Shown one piece after another: positions 1-7,035 of a stretch of DNA of 16,939 bases. Position numbers and translations under genes: made by a program. The DNA comes from Anaerolineae bacterium. GTDB lineage: Bacteria; Chloroflexota; Anaerolineae; B4-G1; SLSP01. Each line of letters starts with the position of its first letter. The stretch's first letter is position 1. The notes beneath the pieces were generated by a model. That model searched no databases and was not told the DNA's origin. It saw nothing but the letters and a program-made list of their open reading frames with translations. Location: the NCBI GenBank assembly GCA_016927095.1, contig JAFGNI010000024.1, positions 1 through 16,939 on the forward strand, read 5' to 3'.

Positions 1-363
1 GAAGAAATGATCTGCATCACCTGCCCAATGGGCTGCACGCTGCAGGTCACCCATGATGGCGACACTCTGATCCACGTCGAGGGGAACGCCTGCCAGCGTG
101 GCATCGCCTACGTCAAGAATGAACTCACCGACCCACGCCGTATGGTTGCGACCACCGTGCGGGTCAAAGGCGGCCTGCACCCCTTAGTCCCGGTCTATAC
201 CCAGGAAGCCTTTCCCAAACCACGGATCTTCGACCTGCTCGCCAGGGTTCGCGAGATCGAGGTCGAGGCTCCCGTCGAGGTCAACCAGGTCGTCTTGGCG
301 GACGCCCTGGGCACCGGCATCGACGTCGTGGCCAGCCGCAATATGCCGAAGAAAAGGGGATAA
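1..363 (+). CDS. DUF1667 domain protein, 5' end probably outside the window
   Basis: This is a small cysteine-rich protein of the DUF1667 type. The N-terminus has a C-I-T-C-P-M-G-C pattern (Cys 3, 6 and 10 counted from the ATG at position 7) and a further Cys in N-A-C-Q-R-G near residue 28, the usual four-cysteine layout. This could bind an Fe-S cluster or another metal. In other genomes such proteins commonly sit beside a glycerol-3-phosphate-dehydrogenase-like flavoprotein and an NAD/FAD oxidoreductase; those would lie left of the window and cannot be checked. Two in-frame GAA codons precede the ATG and no ribosome-binding site is visible, so the true start may be further left. The protein ends in a basic tail (K-K-R-G). 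The family call is firm; the biochemical role is not known. Confidence 0.8.
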   Translation, partial: EEMICITCPMGCTLQVTHDGDTLIHVEGNACQRGIAYVKNELTDPRRMVATTVRVKGGLHPLVPVYTQEAFPKPRIFDLLARVREIEVEAPVEVNQVVLADALGTGIDVVASRNMPKKRG

Positions 364-484
364 GGGATAGGCGAAAAGGGAAAAGGCGAGCGGCCTAGCG
401 GTTTGGCGTCCTAGCGTCTTAGCGTTTTAGCGACGGCTCAGCCTGATCCCTGTCCCTTTTCCCGCATCCCTTATCCATTTTCCC
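352..484. repeat. Imperfect inverted repeat with purine/pyrimidine arms, about 30 bp each
   Basis: The left arm (about 352-380, AAAAGGG and GGATAAGGGAT blocks) is matched in inverse complement by the right arm (about 454-484, with CCCTTTTC and ATCCCTTATCC). Alignment is near-complete with a few mismatches and small indels. The left arm overlaps the last codons of the DUF1667 gene. The arms enclose about 70 bp that hold the 8-bp tandem tract. It could be a dispersed non-autonomous repeat or a long hairpin terminator for the upstream gene; no U-run follows the right arm. Confidence 0.6.
396..432. repeat. Tandem 8-bp repeat TAGCGNNN
   Basis: Five pentamers (TAGCG, TGGCG, TAGCG, TAGCG, TAGCG) occur at exactly 8-bp spacing: 396, 404, 412, 420 and 428. 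The three intervening bases are mostly pyrimidine (GTT, TCC, TCT, TTT). The tract lies in the loop of the surrounding inverted repeat and codes for nothing. Its regularity suggests a dispersed intergenic repeat, not a protein-binding site specific to the next gene. Confidence 0.75.
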
Positions 485-512
485 TTCACAAGAAACAGGA
501 GATAGAGAGACC

Positions 513-1982
513 ATGTCCACAGATCCAACCGAAAAAGTGACTGGACCGGAGTATGCAGACCGGCGGGGCCAAAGCGTGCAGTCGGTCAGCACGCCGTCGG
601 AGCCCTACAACATCCTGATCATCAACTCCGATACATACCGGTATGACAATCTCTTTGACCGCGCTGCCGTCCCCGTGGAGACGCCCAACCTCGACGCGTT
701 CTCCGAGCGCGCGGTCAGCATGTCGCGGTTCTACGCGGGGAGCTTTCCCACGATCCCGGAGCGCACAGACTTGATCTCCGGACGCTACGCATGGCCATGG
801 GTGCCGTGGCAGTATCTGTTGACCGAGAACGTGATGCCGCAGATGCTCAACCAGCACGGCTACGTCACCCAGTTGATCTGCGACTGTCCCCACCTCTTCA
901 ACTTCGGCTTCAACCGGGTCTTCAACGCAGCGGTCCAGGTACGAGGGCAGGAGGGCGATACGTTCTCGCTGCATATGAACGACCCGATCAAGAACGTGAT
1001 GCCGCGCGAGAAGACCCGTACCGGGTATCATTTCCAGGACCGCATCCTGGTCGATATCCACCGTTGGACGAATCGCTATTGGCGTTGCGAGGAGGACACC
1101 TTCCCGCCGCGCACCGCCGGCAAGGTCGTGCGGTGGCTGGAGGAGAACGACAGTTTCCGACCGTGGCTGCTCTGGGTCGACTTCTTTGATCCTCACGAGC
1201 CGTGGGATCCACCGGAATATATGGTGCAGAAGTACAATCCGGACTACGATGGGCTGCCGATGATGCACCCCAACTATGGGCGCGCCACAGATTACACGCC
1301 GGCCGAACTTCGGAACCTGCGGGCGCACTACTGTGCGGAGGCCGAGTTGGTCGACCGCTGGGTCGGGCGCATCTTCCAGAAGCTCGACGACCTGGCACTA
1401 TGGGACAAGACGATTGTGATCTTCACCACAGACCACGGCATGAGCCTTGGAGAGCACGAGCGGACGGGCAAGAGCAACATCAATGACGGCGACGACCGGT
1501 ATTGGCCGCTCTACCCTGAGATCGCCCACATTCCCTTCCTAATTGCGGGGCCGGGCCTGGCTGGCGGTACCATCGTCGATCTCTTAGCGCAACCCGCGGA
1601 TATCCTTCCCACCCTGATCGAGCTAAACGGCCTGGATCTCACACCGCCGACGCCCTTCCACGGTCGCTCCTTTGCAGCTAGCTTGCAGGGCCCAGGCCAG
1701 GACCCGATCCACGATTACGCCATTTGCGGCTGCTTCCTCCGTGCCAGGGATGGCAAGGTGCCAAGCAATGCGAGCACGCCGATGATCTACACGGAGAAAT
1801 GGGCCTATGGCCCCATAGGCCCCGACGGCAAGCCGGAGCTCTACGACTTAGAGGCTGACCCGTACGCAGAGACAAACCAGATCGCAGCGCACCCCGACGT
1901 AGCGGCTGAGATGCATGCGCAGATGACACAGTGGCTCCGGGACATCGGGGCGCCTGAGGCCGCTATCGAGGTATACGGCTGA
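513..1982 (+). CDS. Sulfatase-fold hydrolase 1 with Thr at the nucleophile position
   Basis: This 489-residue protein belongs to the alkaline phosphatase/sulfatase superfamily. It has the N-terminal metal Asp in N-S-D-T-Y-R (D40), a D-P-H-E-P block at 226-230, T-T-D-H-G at 305-309 (metal ligands D307 and H308) and a downstream Lys (K320). The C-terminal E-L-Y-D-L-E-A-D-P segment is the usual sulfatase ending. The nucleophile loop reads F-P-T-I-P-E-R-T-D-L-I-S-G-R. Aligned with C/S-x-P-S-R, residue 80 is Thr where formylglycine sulfatases have Cys or Ser. Conventional sulfatase activity is therefore doubtful; phosphoester, phosphonate or sulfate ester cleavage by a Thr nucleophile is possible. 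There is no signal peptide, so it is probably cytoplasmic. The ATG has an AGGAGA site upstream. About 30 polar residues precede the first beta strand. It starts the cluster with the isomerase and hydrolase 2. Confidence 0.9.
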   Translation: MSTDPTEKVTGPEYADRRGQSVQSVSTPSEPYNILIINSDTYRYDNLFDRAAVPVETPNLDAFSERAVSMSRFYAGSFPTIPERTDLISGRYAWPWVPWQYLLTENVMPQMLNQHGYVTQLICDCPHLFNFGFNRVFNAAVQVRGQEGDTFSLHMNDPIKNVMPREKTRTGYHFQDRILVDIHRWTNRYWRCEEDTFPPRTAGKVVRWLEENDSFRPWLLWVDFFDPHEPWDPPEYMVQKYNPDYDGLPMMHPNYGRATDYTPAELRNLRAHYCAEAELVDRWVGRIFQKLDDLALWDKTIVIFTTDHGMSLGEHERTGKSNINDGDDRYWPLYPEIAHIPFLIAGPGLAGGTIVDLLAQPADILPTLIELNGLDLTPPTPFHGRSFAASLQGPGQDPIHDYAICGCFLRARDGKVPSNASTPMIYTEKWAYGPIGPDGKPELYDLEADPYAETNQIAAHPDVAAEMHAQMTQWLRDIGAPEAAIEVYG

Positions 1983-2021
1983 GTCCGGCACAGATACAGA
2001 GAGAGATAAGGAGACCGCATC

Positions 2022-2855
2022 ATGCTTCGCCTATCCTTTACCACCCTGGGATGCCCAGAGTGGACGCTGGAGGAGATCGCCAAGAACGCCAGCCAGATGG
2101 GCTATGATGGCGTGGATTTCCGTGGGCTGCGGGATGTGCTGGACATCACCCAGAGTCCGGCCTTCACCACACAACTGAGTGCGACCAAGCGCCTCTTCGC
2201 CGACCACGGGGTGGCGATCTCTGGCATCGCGACGTCCGCGCGATTCGCCACAGCCGATAGCGTTGAACTGGAGAAAAACTTCGACGAAGCGCGACGCAAT
2301 ATGGCGTTGGCTGCCGAGCTCAACGCGCCGGTTCTGCGTGTCTACGGCGGTCGTGTGCCGGAAGGCTACTCCGTGGCGACGATCCTGCCCAGGCTGGTCG
2401 AGAACCTGTGCAAGATCGGGGATGAGGCCGAGACGTACGGCGTTACCCTGGCGCTTGAGACACACGACGACTGGACGGATTCGGCCGTCTTTGCCCGGCT
2501 GATGCGCGAGGTCGATCACCCCAAAGTCCGGGTGCTCTGGGACCTCCACCATCCCTATCGCACCAATGGCGAAGCCCCAACCACCACTTACGGGAACATC
2601 GGCCCTTACACCGTCAGCATCCACGTGAAGGACTCGATCCCGGTGGCAGATGAGGGCAGCGGGCACGGTCACCAGTACGTCCTGCTGGGGGAGGGAGATG
2701 TCCCGCTCCAGGAGATGCTCGGGCTGCTGGTGCGTGGCGGCTACGATGGCTATGCCATACTGGAGTGGGAGAAGCGCTGGATACCCAACCTGCCCGAGCC
2801 TGAGGTTGCCTTCCCACAGTACGTCGAGAAGATGCGAGAGTGGCTCAGCGAATGA
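2022..2855 (+). CDS. Sugar phosphate isomerase/epimerase family TIM-barrel protein
   Basis: This 277-residue protein is of the xylose-isomerase-like TIM-barrel type (COG1082 group). Candidate metal and substrate residues fall where the family has them: E146 in A-L-E-T-H-D-D, D174 and H176/H177 in W-D-L-H-H-P, H201 in I-H-V-K-D, and E248/E250 in L-E-W-E-K-R-W. The length is typical of stand-alone isomerases/epimerases such as hydroxypyruvate isomerase or 2-keto-sugar epimerases. The start ATG follows an AAGGAG site 39 bp after the upstream stop. The last codons overlap hydrolase 2 by 4 bp (ATGA), so the two are translationally coupled. It probably isomerises or epimerises a sugar released by the neighbouring hydrolases; the substrate is not predictable. 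There is no signal peptide. Confidence 0.9.
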   Translation: MLRLSFTTLGCPEWTLEEIAKNASQMGYDGVDFRGLRDVLDITQSPAFTTQLSATKRLFADHGVAISGIATSARFATADSVELEKNFDEARRNMALAAELNAPVLRVYGGRVPEGYSVATILPRLVENLCKIGDEAETYGVTLALETHDDWTDSAVFARLMREVDHPKVRVLWDLHHPYRTNGEAPTTTYGNIGPYTVSIHVKDSIPVADEGSGHGHQYVLLGEGDVPLQEMLGLLVRGGYDGYAILEWEKRWIPNLPEPEVAFPQYVEKMREWLSE

Positions 2856-4468
2856 ACGTCATCCTACTCGTCAACGACACCTTCCGGCGCGATCACTTGG
2901 GCTGCTACGGCAATCACTGGATCCAAACACCCAATCTCGACGCCTTCGCGGCACGGTCGGCTATCTTCGACCAGTACTACATCGGCTCTTACCCGACCGT
3001 GCCGAACCGGTGGGATATGGCGGTCGGTCGCTTCGGCTTTCCAACCCGGGGATGGGAACCTCTCCGCCCGGAGGACCGGACACTGGCGCAGATGCTGAGC
3101 CGCCGCGGCGTGCACACCCAGATGATCTGGGACACGCCAATGCTTGGCCTGCACGATTACAACTACACCCGCGGGTTCCAGGGCATCTTGTTCTCCCATG
3201 GGCAGAAGGGGGATCCGTGGATCACCAACCCCGACCTGCCGGTCCGGTTCCAAGGGCAGCCCCACAAGATCAAGAACATCAAGAGCCTGGACGGCTACTT
3301 GCGCAATCACTTCGACCGCCGTCACGAGCGCCAATACCCTGTGGCCCGCACGATGTCTGACGCTATGGAGTGGCTGGAGACCAACCATAACCACGAGCGG
3401 TTCTTCCTCTATGTCGACATGTGGGACCCCCACGAGCCGTTCGACAGCCCGTGGTACGACTACGGGCGCTACGCCGACCCCGACTACGACGGCGACCAGC
3501 TTACCTATCCGCAGTACGGGCGCCCCACCTATATGACGCCTGCAGAGCACCAGAATGTCCGCGATCTCTATGCGGGTTGCGTGACACTGGTCGACCGCTG
3601 GGTCGGGCGTTTCCTGGAGATGGCCGAGAACCTGGGGCTCTTCAGGGACACACTCATCCTCTGGACGACCGATCACGGTCACCTCTTCGGTGAGCATGAC
3701 CTCCATGGCAAACCCGGGGCGGAGATGGGACGGCTCTATGAAGAGACCACGCGGATCCCACTCCTGGTCTATCACCCCGACGGTTTGGCCGCGGGGCAGC
3801 ACATCCTGGGCATCGTGCAACCTGCGGATCTGTTACCTTCCATCCTCGAGGCAATGGACGTACCGGTGCCGGAGAGCGTCGAAGGGCAATCCTTCTGGCC
3901 CTTAGTCAACGGGGACAAGTCGCAGTCCCGAACATACGCCTTCTCCAACCGCTACCCGCAGAACGCGGCGACGATCGGTGGCGCTGCCTTCGACGGTTGG
4001 GTGGGCTCAGGACGCGTCGTTGAGCCAGGCACGGTGACCGGTGATACCTGGACCTACATCTGCATGCCCGCCGGGTTGCCCTCAGAGCTCTACGACATCC
4101 AAGACGATCCGCACCAGACACAGAACGTGATTGGCGCCCATCCGGACGTCGCCGCGCGCATGAAAGATGCGTGGTTAGGGTTCCTACGGGACCACGGTGC
4201 GACTGATGCGCGCATCGAGCCCTTTGCCGGGGGCCTCACCGAAGTACCGGACATCGCTGGGCGAAACCTGTACGCCTTCCGCGACGATCTGGGCCAGTGG
4301 ATCGCCTTCCCCACAGAGGATGAGGCTTTGGCGATGGCTTACCGCGAGGACGCGCCAGGTCCCGAGCGCGAGGTTGAGGCGATCACCTTCAGCAGTCTTC
4401 TGGAAGACAATCCCAAGAACCTCATCCATCTCTACGACCAGTACTACTGGGCCGAGGACTTGGCCTAG
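2852..4468 (+). CDS. Sulfatase-fold hydrolase 2 with Thr at the nucleophile position
   Basis: This 538-residue paralogue of hydrolase 1 has the same active-site layout: N-D-T-F-R-R-D (metal D9), nucleophile loop S-Y-P-T-V-P-N-R-W-D-M-A-V-G-R with Thr 49 in the Cys/Ser position, D-P-H-E-P at 192-196, T-T-D-H-G at 272-276, and K287. An upstream in-frame GTG at 2840 exists. The ATG at 2852 is preferred because it places the family's first beta strand directly at the N-terminus and makes an ATGA overlap with the isomerase stop. After the normal sulfatase end (E-L-Y-D-I-Q-D-D-P-H) it carries roughly 75 extra residues, rich in acidic and aromatic side chains and absent from hydrolase 1. There is no secretion signal. 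Substrate unknown; it probably acts on the same compound class as hydrolase 1. Confidence 0.9.
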   Translation: MNVILLVNDTFRRDHLGCYGNHWIQTPNLDAFAARSAIFDQYYIGSYPTVPNRWDMAVGRFGFPTRGWEPLRPEDRTLAQMLSRRGVHTQMIWDTPMLGLHDYNYTRGFQGILFSHGQKGDPWITNPDLPVRFQGQPHKIKNIKSLDGYLRNHFDRRHERQYPVARTMSDAMEWLETNHNHERFFLYVDMWDPHEPFDSPWYDYGRYADPDYDGDQLTYPQYGRPTYMTPAEHQNVRDLYAGCVTLVDRWVGRFLEMAENLGLFRDTLILWTTDHGHLFGEHDLHGKPGAEMGRLYEETTRIPLLVYHPDGLAAGQHILGIVQPADLLPSILEAMDVPVPESVEGQSFWPLVNGDKSQSRTYAFSNRYPQNAATIGGAAFDGWVGSGRVVEPGTVTGDTWTYICMPAGLPSELYDIQDDPHQTQNVIGAHPDVAARMKDAWLGFLRDHGATDARIEPFAGGLTEVPDIAGRNLYAFRDDLGQWIAFPTEDEALAMAYREDAPGPEREVEAITFSSLLEDNPKNLIHLYDQYYWAEDLA

Positions 4469-4481
4469 AGGGAAGCGCTTT

Positions 4482-5768
4482 ATGCCCAGCAAACTAGGCA
4501 TCCACGGTATTATGCCCGGTGAGACGCCCGCGGTGGTGCAGCAACTGCGCGCTGCAGGTGCACGGATGACCACGGTCAAGGCGGTGGTCTCCATCGGCTG
4601 GCTCAGGGAGATCAAGACCTTCGACCCGGAGATCATCACCGTTGGACGCCTGATGAAGGGCGCCAATCCCTATGTCAATGTGGAAGGCCCGGACCTCAAC
4701 AAGGATCTGAAGGAAAGCGCCACGGAGGTGATGGGAAGCCTGCTGCCCCGCTGGAAGCCACACAGAGACTACGTTGACTACTGGGAGATCATCAACGAAC
4801 AGGATCCTGATGGCCCAGAGGGTCACCGGCGTCTGGCGGAGTTCATGATGCACTGCATGGACATCGCCAACCAAGAGGGCTACAAGCTCGCGCTCTTCTC
4901 CTACAGCCTAGGCGTCCCCGAGTGGGATGAGATGGAGGCTATCGTGGAGGCCGGCACCTTCACCCAGGCGAAGGCCGGCGGGCACGCACTCTCCCTGCAC
5001 GAGTATGCCTATCCCATCAACCGCTGGTACGGCGAGCCCCTGCCTGGGCGCCCGACCTATCCCAACCGGGGCCCCCTGGCCTGCCGGTATCGCTGGCTCT
5101 ACGAGGATTTCCTGATCCCTCGCGATGAGGTAGTGCCGCTCTTCCTCACGGAGGTCAATATCGCGAAGGACCTCCCTCAGGTCAGCGCCCATGAGTGGAT
5201 CACGCAGATGGCCTGGTATGACAACCAACTGCGGAAGGACTACTATGTGGTGGGCGCCCACCTCTTCACATTGGGCAGCGCCGGTGCTTGGGAGGAGTTT
5301 GAGTTCGGTCGTTTCCTCCCCAACCTGGTCAACCACATGATCTCCATCAAGGACCGTGAGGACCCTACGTGGCCTGAGCCGCCGCCTGCACCTCCGCCGG
5401 TGCCTCCCATACCGACCCCGACGCCGCCGCCCGGGGAGCCCCCCAGCGTGCAGCCGCGTGATGTCTACAGCCGGCATTACCTGCTCTTCCCGCCAGGCAC
5501 GACCTGGAGTTGGATCACCGCCGCCCGGCAGTATTGGGAGACCTTCAGGGTCACCATCGGCTTCAGCGCGGACGATGCGGGCTATGGGCCGGGTCTGGAG
5601 GAGCGCGCGATCACGGCTGTGAATCCGGCGCAGTGGGGCGACGACCTCAAGGCGTTCTTCGATCAGCATTACCCTGGTGTGCGGTACGACCCCATCGAGG
5701 CTGCCACCCCCCAGCAACTGACGGCCATTCTCAGTGCGCGCGTCGCGCGCGGGCAGCGCTTCGGATAG
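4482..5768 (+). CDS. Clan GH-A-like glycoside hydrolase domain with Pro-rich linker and C-terminal domain
   Basis: The ATG at 4482, after a GAGGGAA site and 13 bp past the hydrolase 2 stop, gives 428 residues. Upstream in-frame codons overlap hydrolase 2 and are not coding. Residues about 5-290 look like a TIM-barrel glycosidase: W-E-I-I-N-E-Q-D (N105-E106, the acid/base N-E pair of clan GH-A), H-E-Y (173-175), and F-L-T-E-V-N (E224, candidate nucleophile). Residues about 298-321 are a Pro-rich linker. Residues about 328-428 form a separate domain beginning Y-L-L-F-P-P-G-T, a kind I associate from memory with Chloroflexota proteins. No signal peptide is seen although the linker architecture is typical of exported proteins. 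It could cleave a glycoside or be a non-catalytic relative. It is likely co-transcribed with the upstream three genes. Confidence 0.75.
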   Translation: MPSKLGIHGIMPGETPAVVQQLRAAGARMTTVKAVVSIGWLREIKTFDPEIITVGRLMKGANPYVNVEGPDLNKDLKESATEVMGSLLPRWKPHRDYVDYWEIINEQDPDGPEGHRRLAEFMMHCMDIANQEGYKLALFSYSLGVPEWDEMEAIVEAGTFTQAKAGGHALSLHEYAYPINRWYGEPLPGRPTYPNRGPLACRYRWLYEDFLIPRDEVVPLFLTEVNIAKDLPQVSAHEWITQMAWYDNQLRKDYYVVGAHLFTLGSAGAWEEFEFGRFLPNLVNHMISIKDREDPTWPEPPPAPPPVPPIPTPTPPPGEPPSVQPRDVYSRHYLLFPPGTTWSWITAARQYWETFRVTIGFSADDAGYGPGLEERAITAVNPAQWGDDLKAFFDQHYPGVRYDPIEAATPQQLTAILSARVARGQRFG

Positions 5769-5822
5769 GCGACAGCGTCCCGTCCGAACAGCAACCAGCG
5801 TCAGGGCATACGCATCTCGTAG

Positions 5823-5843
5823 AGACGTGCCGGTGGCACGTCT
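5823..5843. repeat. Perfect 9-bp inverted repeat, AGACGTGCC / GGCACGTCT
   Basis: Two 9-bp arms are separated by only 3 bases (GGT). The left side continues outward as GTAGAG, the right side as GCGG, so an originally longer palindrome may have decayed on one side. Similar GTAGAGACGT palindromes occur as dispersed repeats in cyanobacteria and Chloroflexota (from memory). It lies between convergent genes. Confidence 0.7.
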
Positions 5844-5869
5844 GCGGCCCAGCAAGCTACGGGAACTGG

Positions 5870-5906
5870 GGTCTGCCCCATCGCGCCAGACGGCGTGCGG
5901 CAGACC
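5870..5906. terminator. Hairpin between convergent genes, GGTCTGCC / GGCAGACC
   Basis: A perfect 8-bp inverted repeat (5870-5877 with 5899-5906) encloses a 21-nt loop, between the stop of the GH-A-like gene and the 3' end of the convergent phosphotransferase gene. The position suits a bidirectional terminator. No T-run follows on either strand, so intrinsic termination is uncertain. Nothing else recognisable lies in 5769-5949 apart from this and the 9-bp inverted repeat. Confidence 0.4.
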
Positions 5907-5949
5907 GCCTGCCGTGGCATCTCCACCACAGCAGTAGAGCTCCAGGCAG

Positions 5950-6876
5950 CTAAGCGTCGAGCATCCGCCAGAGGAAGTTGCCGAGATCGATGCCGAGGTG
6001 CCAGTCCGGGCCGAGGCTTTCGTCCTCAAAGCCCCAGCAGTGGCTGAGCACGCAGTCCACCAACGCGCCGGCGACGACCTTCTCGCGCGGCAGCCCCAGC
6101 TCCCTGCTCAAAATGGCCACCCGCTTCCGGACCAGCGCCTCGCGACGCCCGCGGGGCAAGTGGGGAGGCAACTGGTTCCGGATGAAGCGACCGACCTCGA
6201 GCGCCCGTGGGCCAATGACGCCCTTCGGGTCGATGGCGAGCCAGCCGCTCTCGGCATCCCAGAGGATATTCTCATGATGCAGGTCGCCGTGCAGGACAAC
6301 GGGATCTGGATCGTCCGCCAGCATGGCCTCAAAGGCCGCCTCCGCGCGGTCTACGAGCGCACGGGGCATGAGCTCTTCAGGATCCCAGAGGGTTCGCGTG
6401 AGACGGAAGGCCCGCTCAACCCACCGGGCGAAGGTGGGCAGGTGATGCGTCGTTGGCGGGGCCACGGGCAGGCCTGCCATGAGGGTGGCAGCCACCCGCG
6501 TCTGTTCGTCGTCGGTGCCCCACTGCCACAGCATGGTGCCGGGCTGCACCCGTGCCATCAACATCGCACCTAGATCGCGGTCGGCATCCAGCAGCCGCAC
6601 AGCGCCATGCCCGTTGTAGAGCGCCAACGCTGCCATCTCGGTGAACAGCTCCTCGTGGGGCACCCCCACCTTGAGCACCACAGGCTCTCCTGTGGGCGTC
6701 TCGGTGAACTCGATGTAGTTGATGCGCATCGCCGGACACGGTGTGCCAGCCACCAACTGCCACTTGGCGTGGCAAGCAGCCAAAATGCCTGGGAGTTGCG
6801 GCAGCCAGGCGCGCCCAGCATCGCCGAAGATGCGGTTCACCGTAGCAACAAAGTCCGGCAACAGCTCGGATGGCAA
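5950..6876 (-). CDS. APH(6)-type streptomycin/hydroxyurea phosphotransferase family protein
   Basis: This 308-residue kinase-fold phosphotransferase has a nucleotide-site Lys in V-V-L-K-V-G (K69), candidate Glu 80, a catalytic loop L-H-G-D-L-H-H-E-N (H196, D198, N203) and a metal-binding I-D-P-K-G-V-I-G (D216). The H-G-D-L-H-H-x-N plus I-D-P-K-G combination is characteristic of the aminoglycoside 6-phosphotransferase (StrB-like) family. Members phosphorylate streptomycin or small hydroxylated molecules, but many chromosomal homologues have unknown substrates, so resistance should not be assumed. The start is TTG at 6876, preceded on the minus strand by GGAG at 9-nt spacing; no in-frame ATG or GTG lies between it and the upstream stop. 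A TATAGT at 6920-6915 could be its -10, but the -35 is poor. The gene is monocistronic and divergent from the tRNA operon. Confidence 0.88.
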   Translation of the reverse strand: MPSELLPDFVATVNRIFGDAGRAWLPQLPGILAACHAKWQLVAGTPCPAMRINYIEFTETPTGEPVVLKVGVPHEELFTEMAALALYNGHGAVRLLDADRDLGAMLMARVQPGTMLWQWGTDDEQTRVAATLMAGLPVAPPTTHHLPTFARWVERAFRLTRTLWDPEELMPRALVDRAEAAFEAMLADDPDPVVLHGDLHHENILWDAESGWLAIDPKGVIGPRALEVGRFIRNQLPPHLPRGRREALVRKRVAILSRELGLPREKVVAGALVDCVLSHCWGFEDESLGPDWHLGIDLGNFLWRMLDA

Positions 6877-6947
6877 AGAGATAGACTCCGAGAAAGCGGT
6901 GGTCGTGAGGCCATACTATACGCCATTGAGATCGAAGCCGCCAGACG

Positions 6948-6975
6948 TTGACAAAGATCTCAAGTCGTGTATACT
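6948..6975 (+). promoter_or_regulatory. Sigma-70-type promoter P1 of the tRNA operon
   Basis: A perfect -35 TTGACA (6948-6953), a 16-bp spacer and TATACT (6970-6975) lie about 60 bp upstream of the first tRNA, pointing toward it. Confidence 0.75.
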
Positions 6976-6999
6976 ATCCGGTGCGCTGATGGGAGGAGT

Positions 7000-7027
7000 T
7001 TGACCCACAAGTCCGCTATGCTATAAT
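7000..7027 (+). promoter_or_regulatory. Sigma-70-type promoter P2 of the tRNA operon
   Basis: TTGACC (7000-7005), a 16-bp spacer and a perfect TATAAT (7022-7027). The expected transcription start falls at or within a few bases of the mature 5' end of tRNA-Thr (7036), so 5' processing would be minimal. With P1 this makes two consecutive strong-looking promoters, as expected for stable RNA genes. Confidence 0.85.
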
Positions 7028-7035
7028 CGCCATGC

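Noticed and set aside
396..432. CRISPR array
   Set aside because: The units are only 8 bp with 3-bp variable parts, far shorter than CRISPR repeats and spacers, and no cas gene is present.
2864..3820. Minus-strand open frame (318 codons) opposite hydrolase 2
   Set aside because: Antisense shadow of a gene with complete sulfatase-fold motifs; its Val/Glu-rich translation matches no family.
4197..4481. Extension of the GH-A-like protein upstream of the ATG at 4482
   Set aside because: The extra 95 codons lie in another frame of hydrolase 2 and translate to low-quality Arg/Ser-rich sequence; the ATG at 4482 has its own ribosome-binding site.
513..5768. Formylglycine-type sulfatase cluster with a maturation enzyme
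   Set aside because: Neither hydrolase has a Cys or Ser to modify, and no formylglycine-generating enzyme or radical SAM maturase is in the window.
4908..6029. Minus-strand open frame (373 codons) across the GH-A-like gene and the gap after it
   Set aside because: No start signal or domain; it runs through the convergent hairpins and the end of the phosphotransferase gene in another frame.
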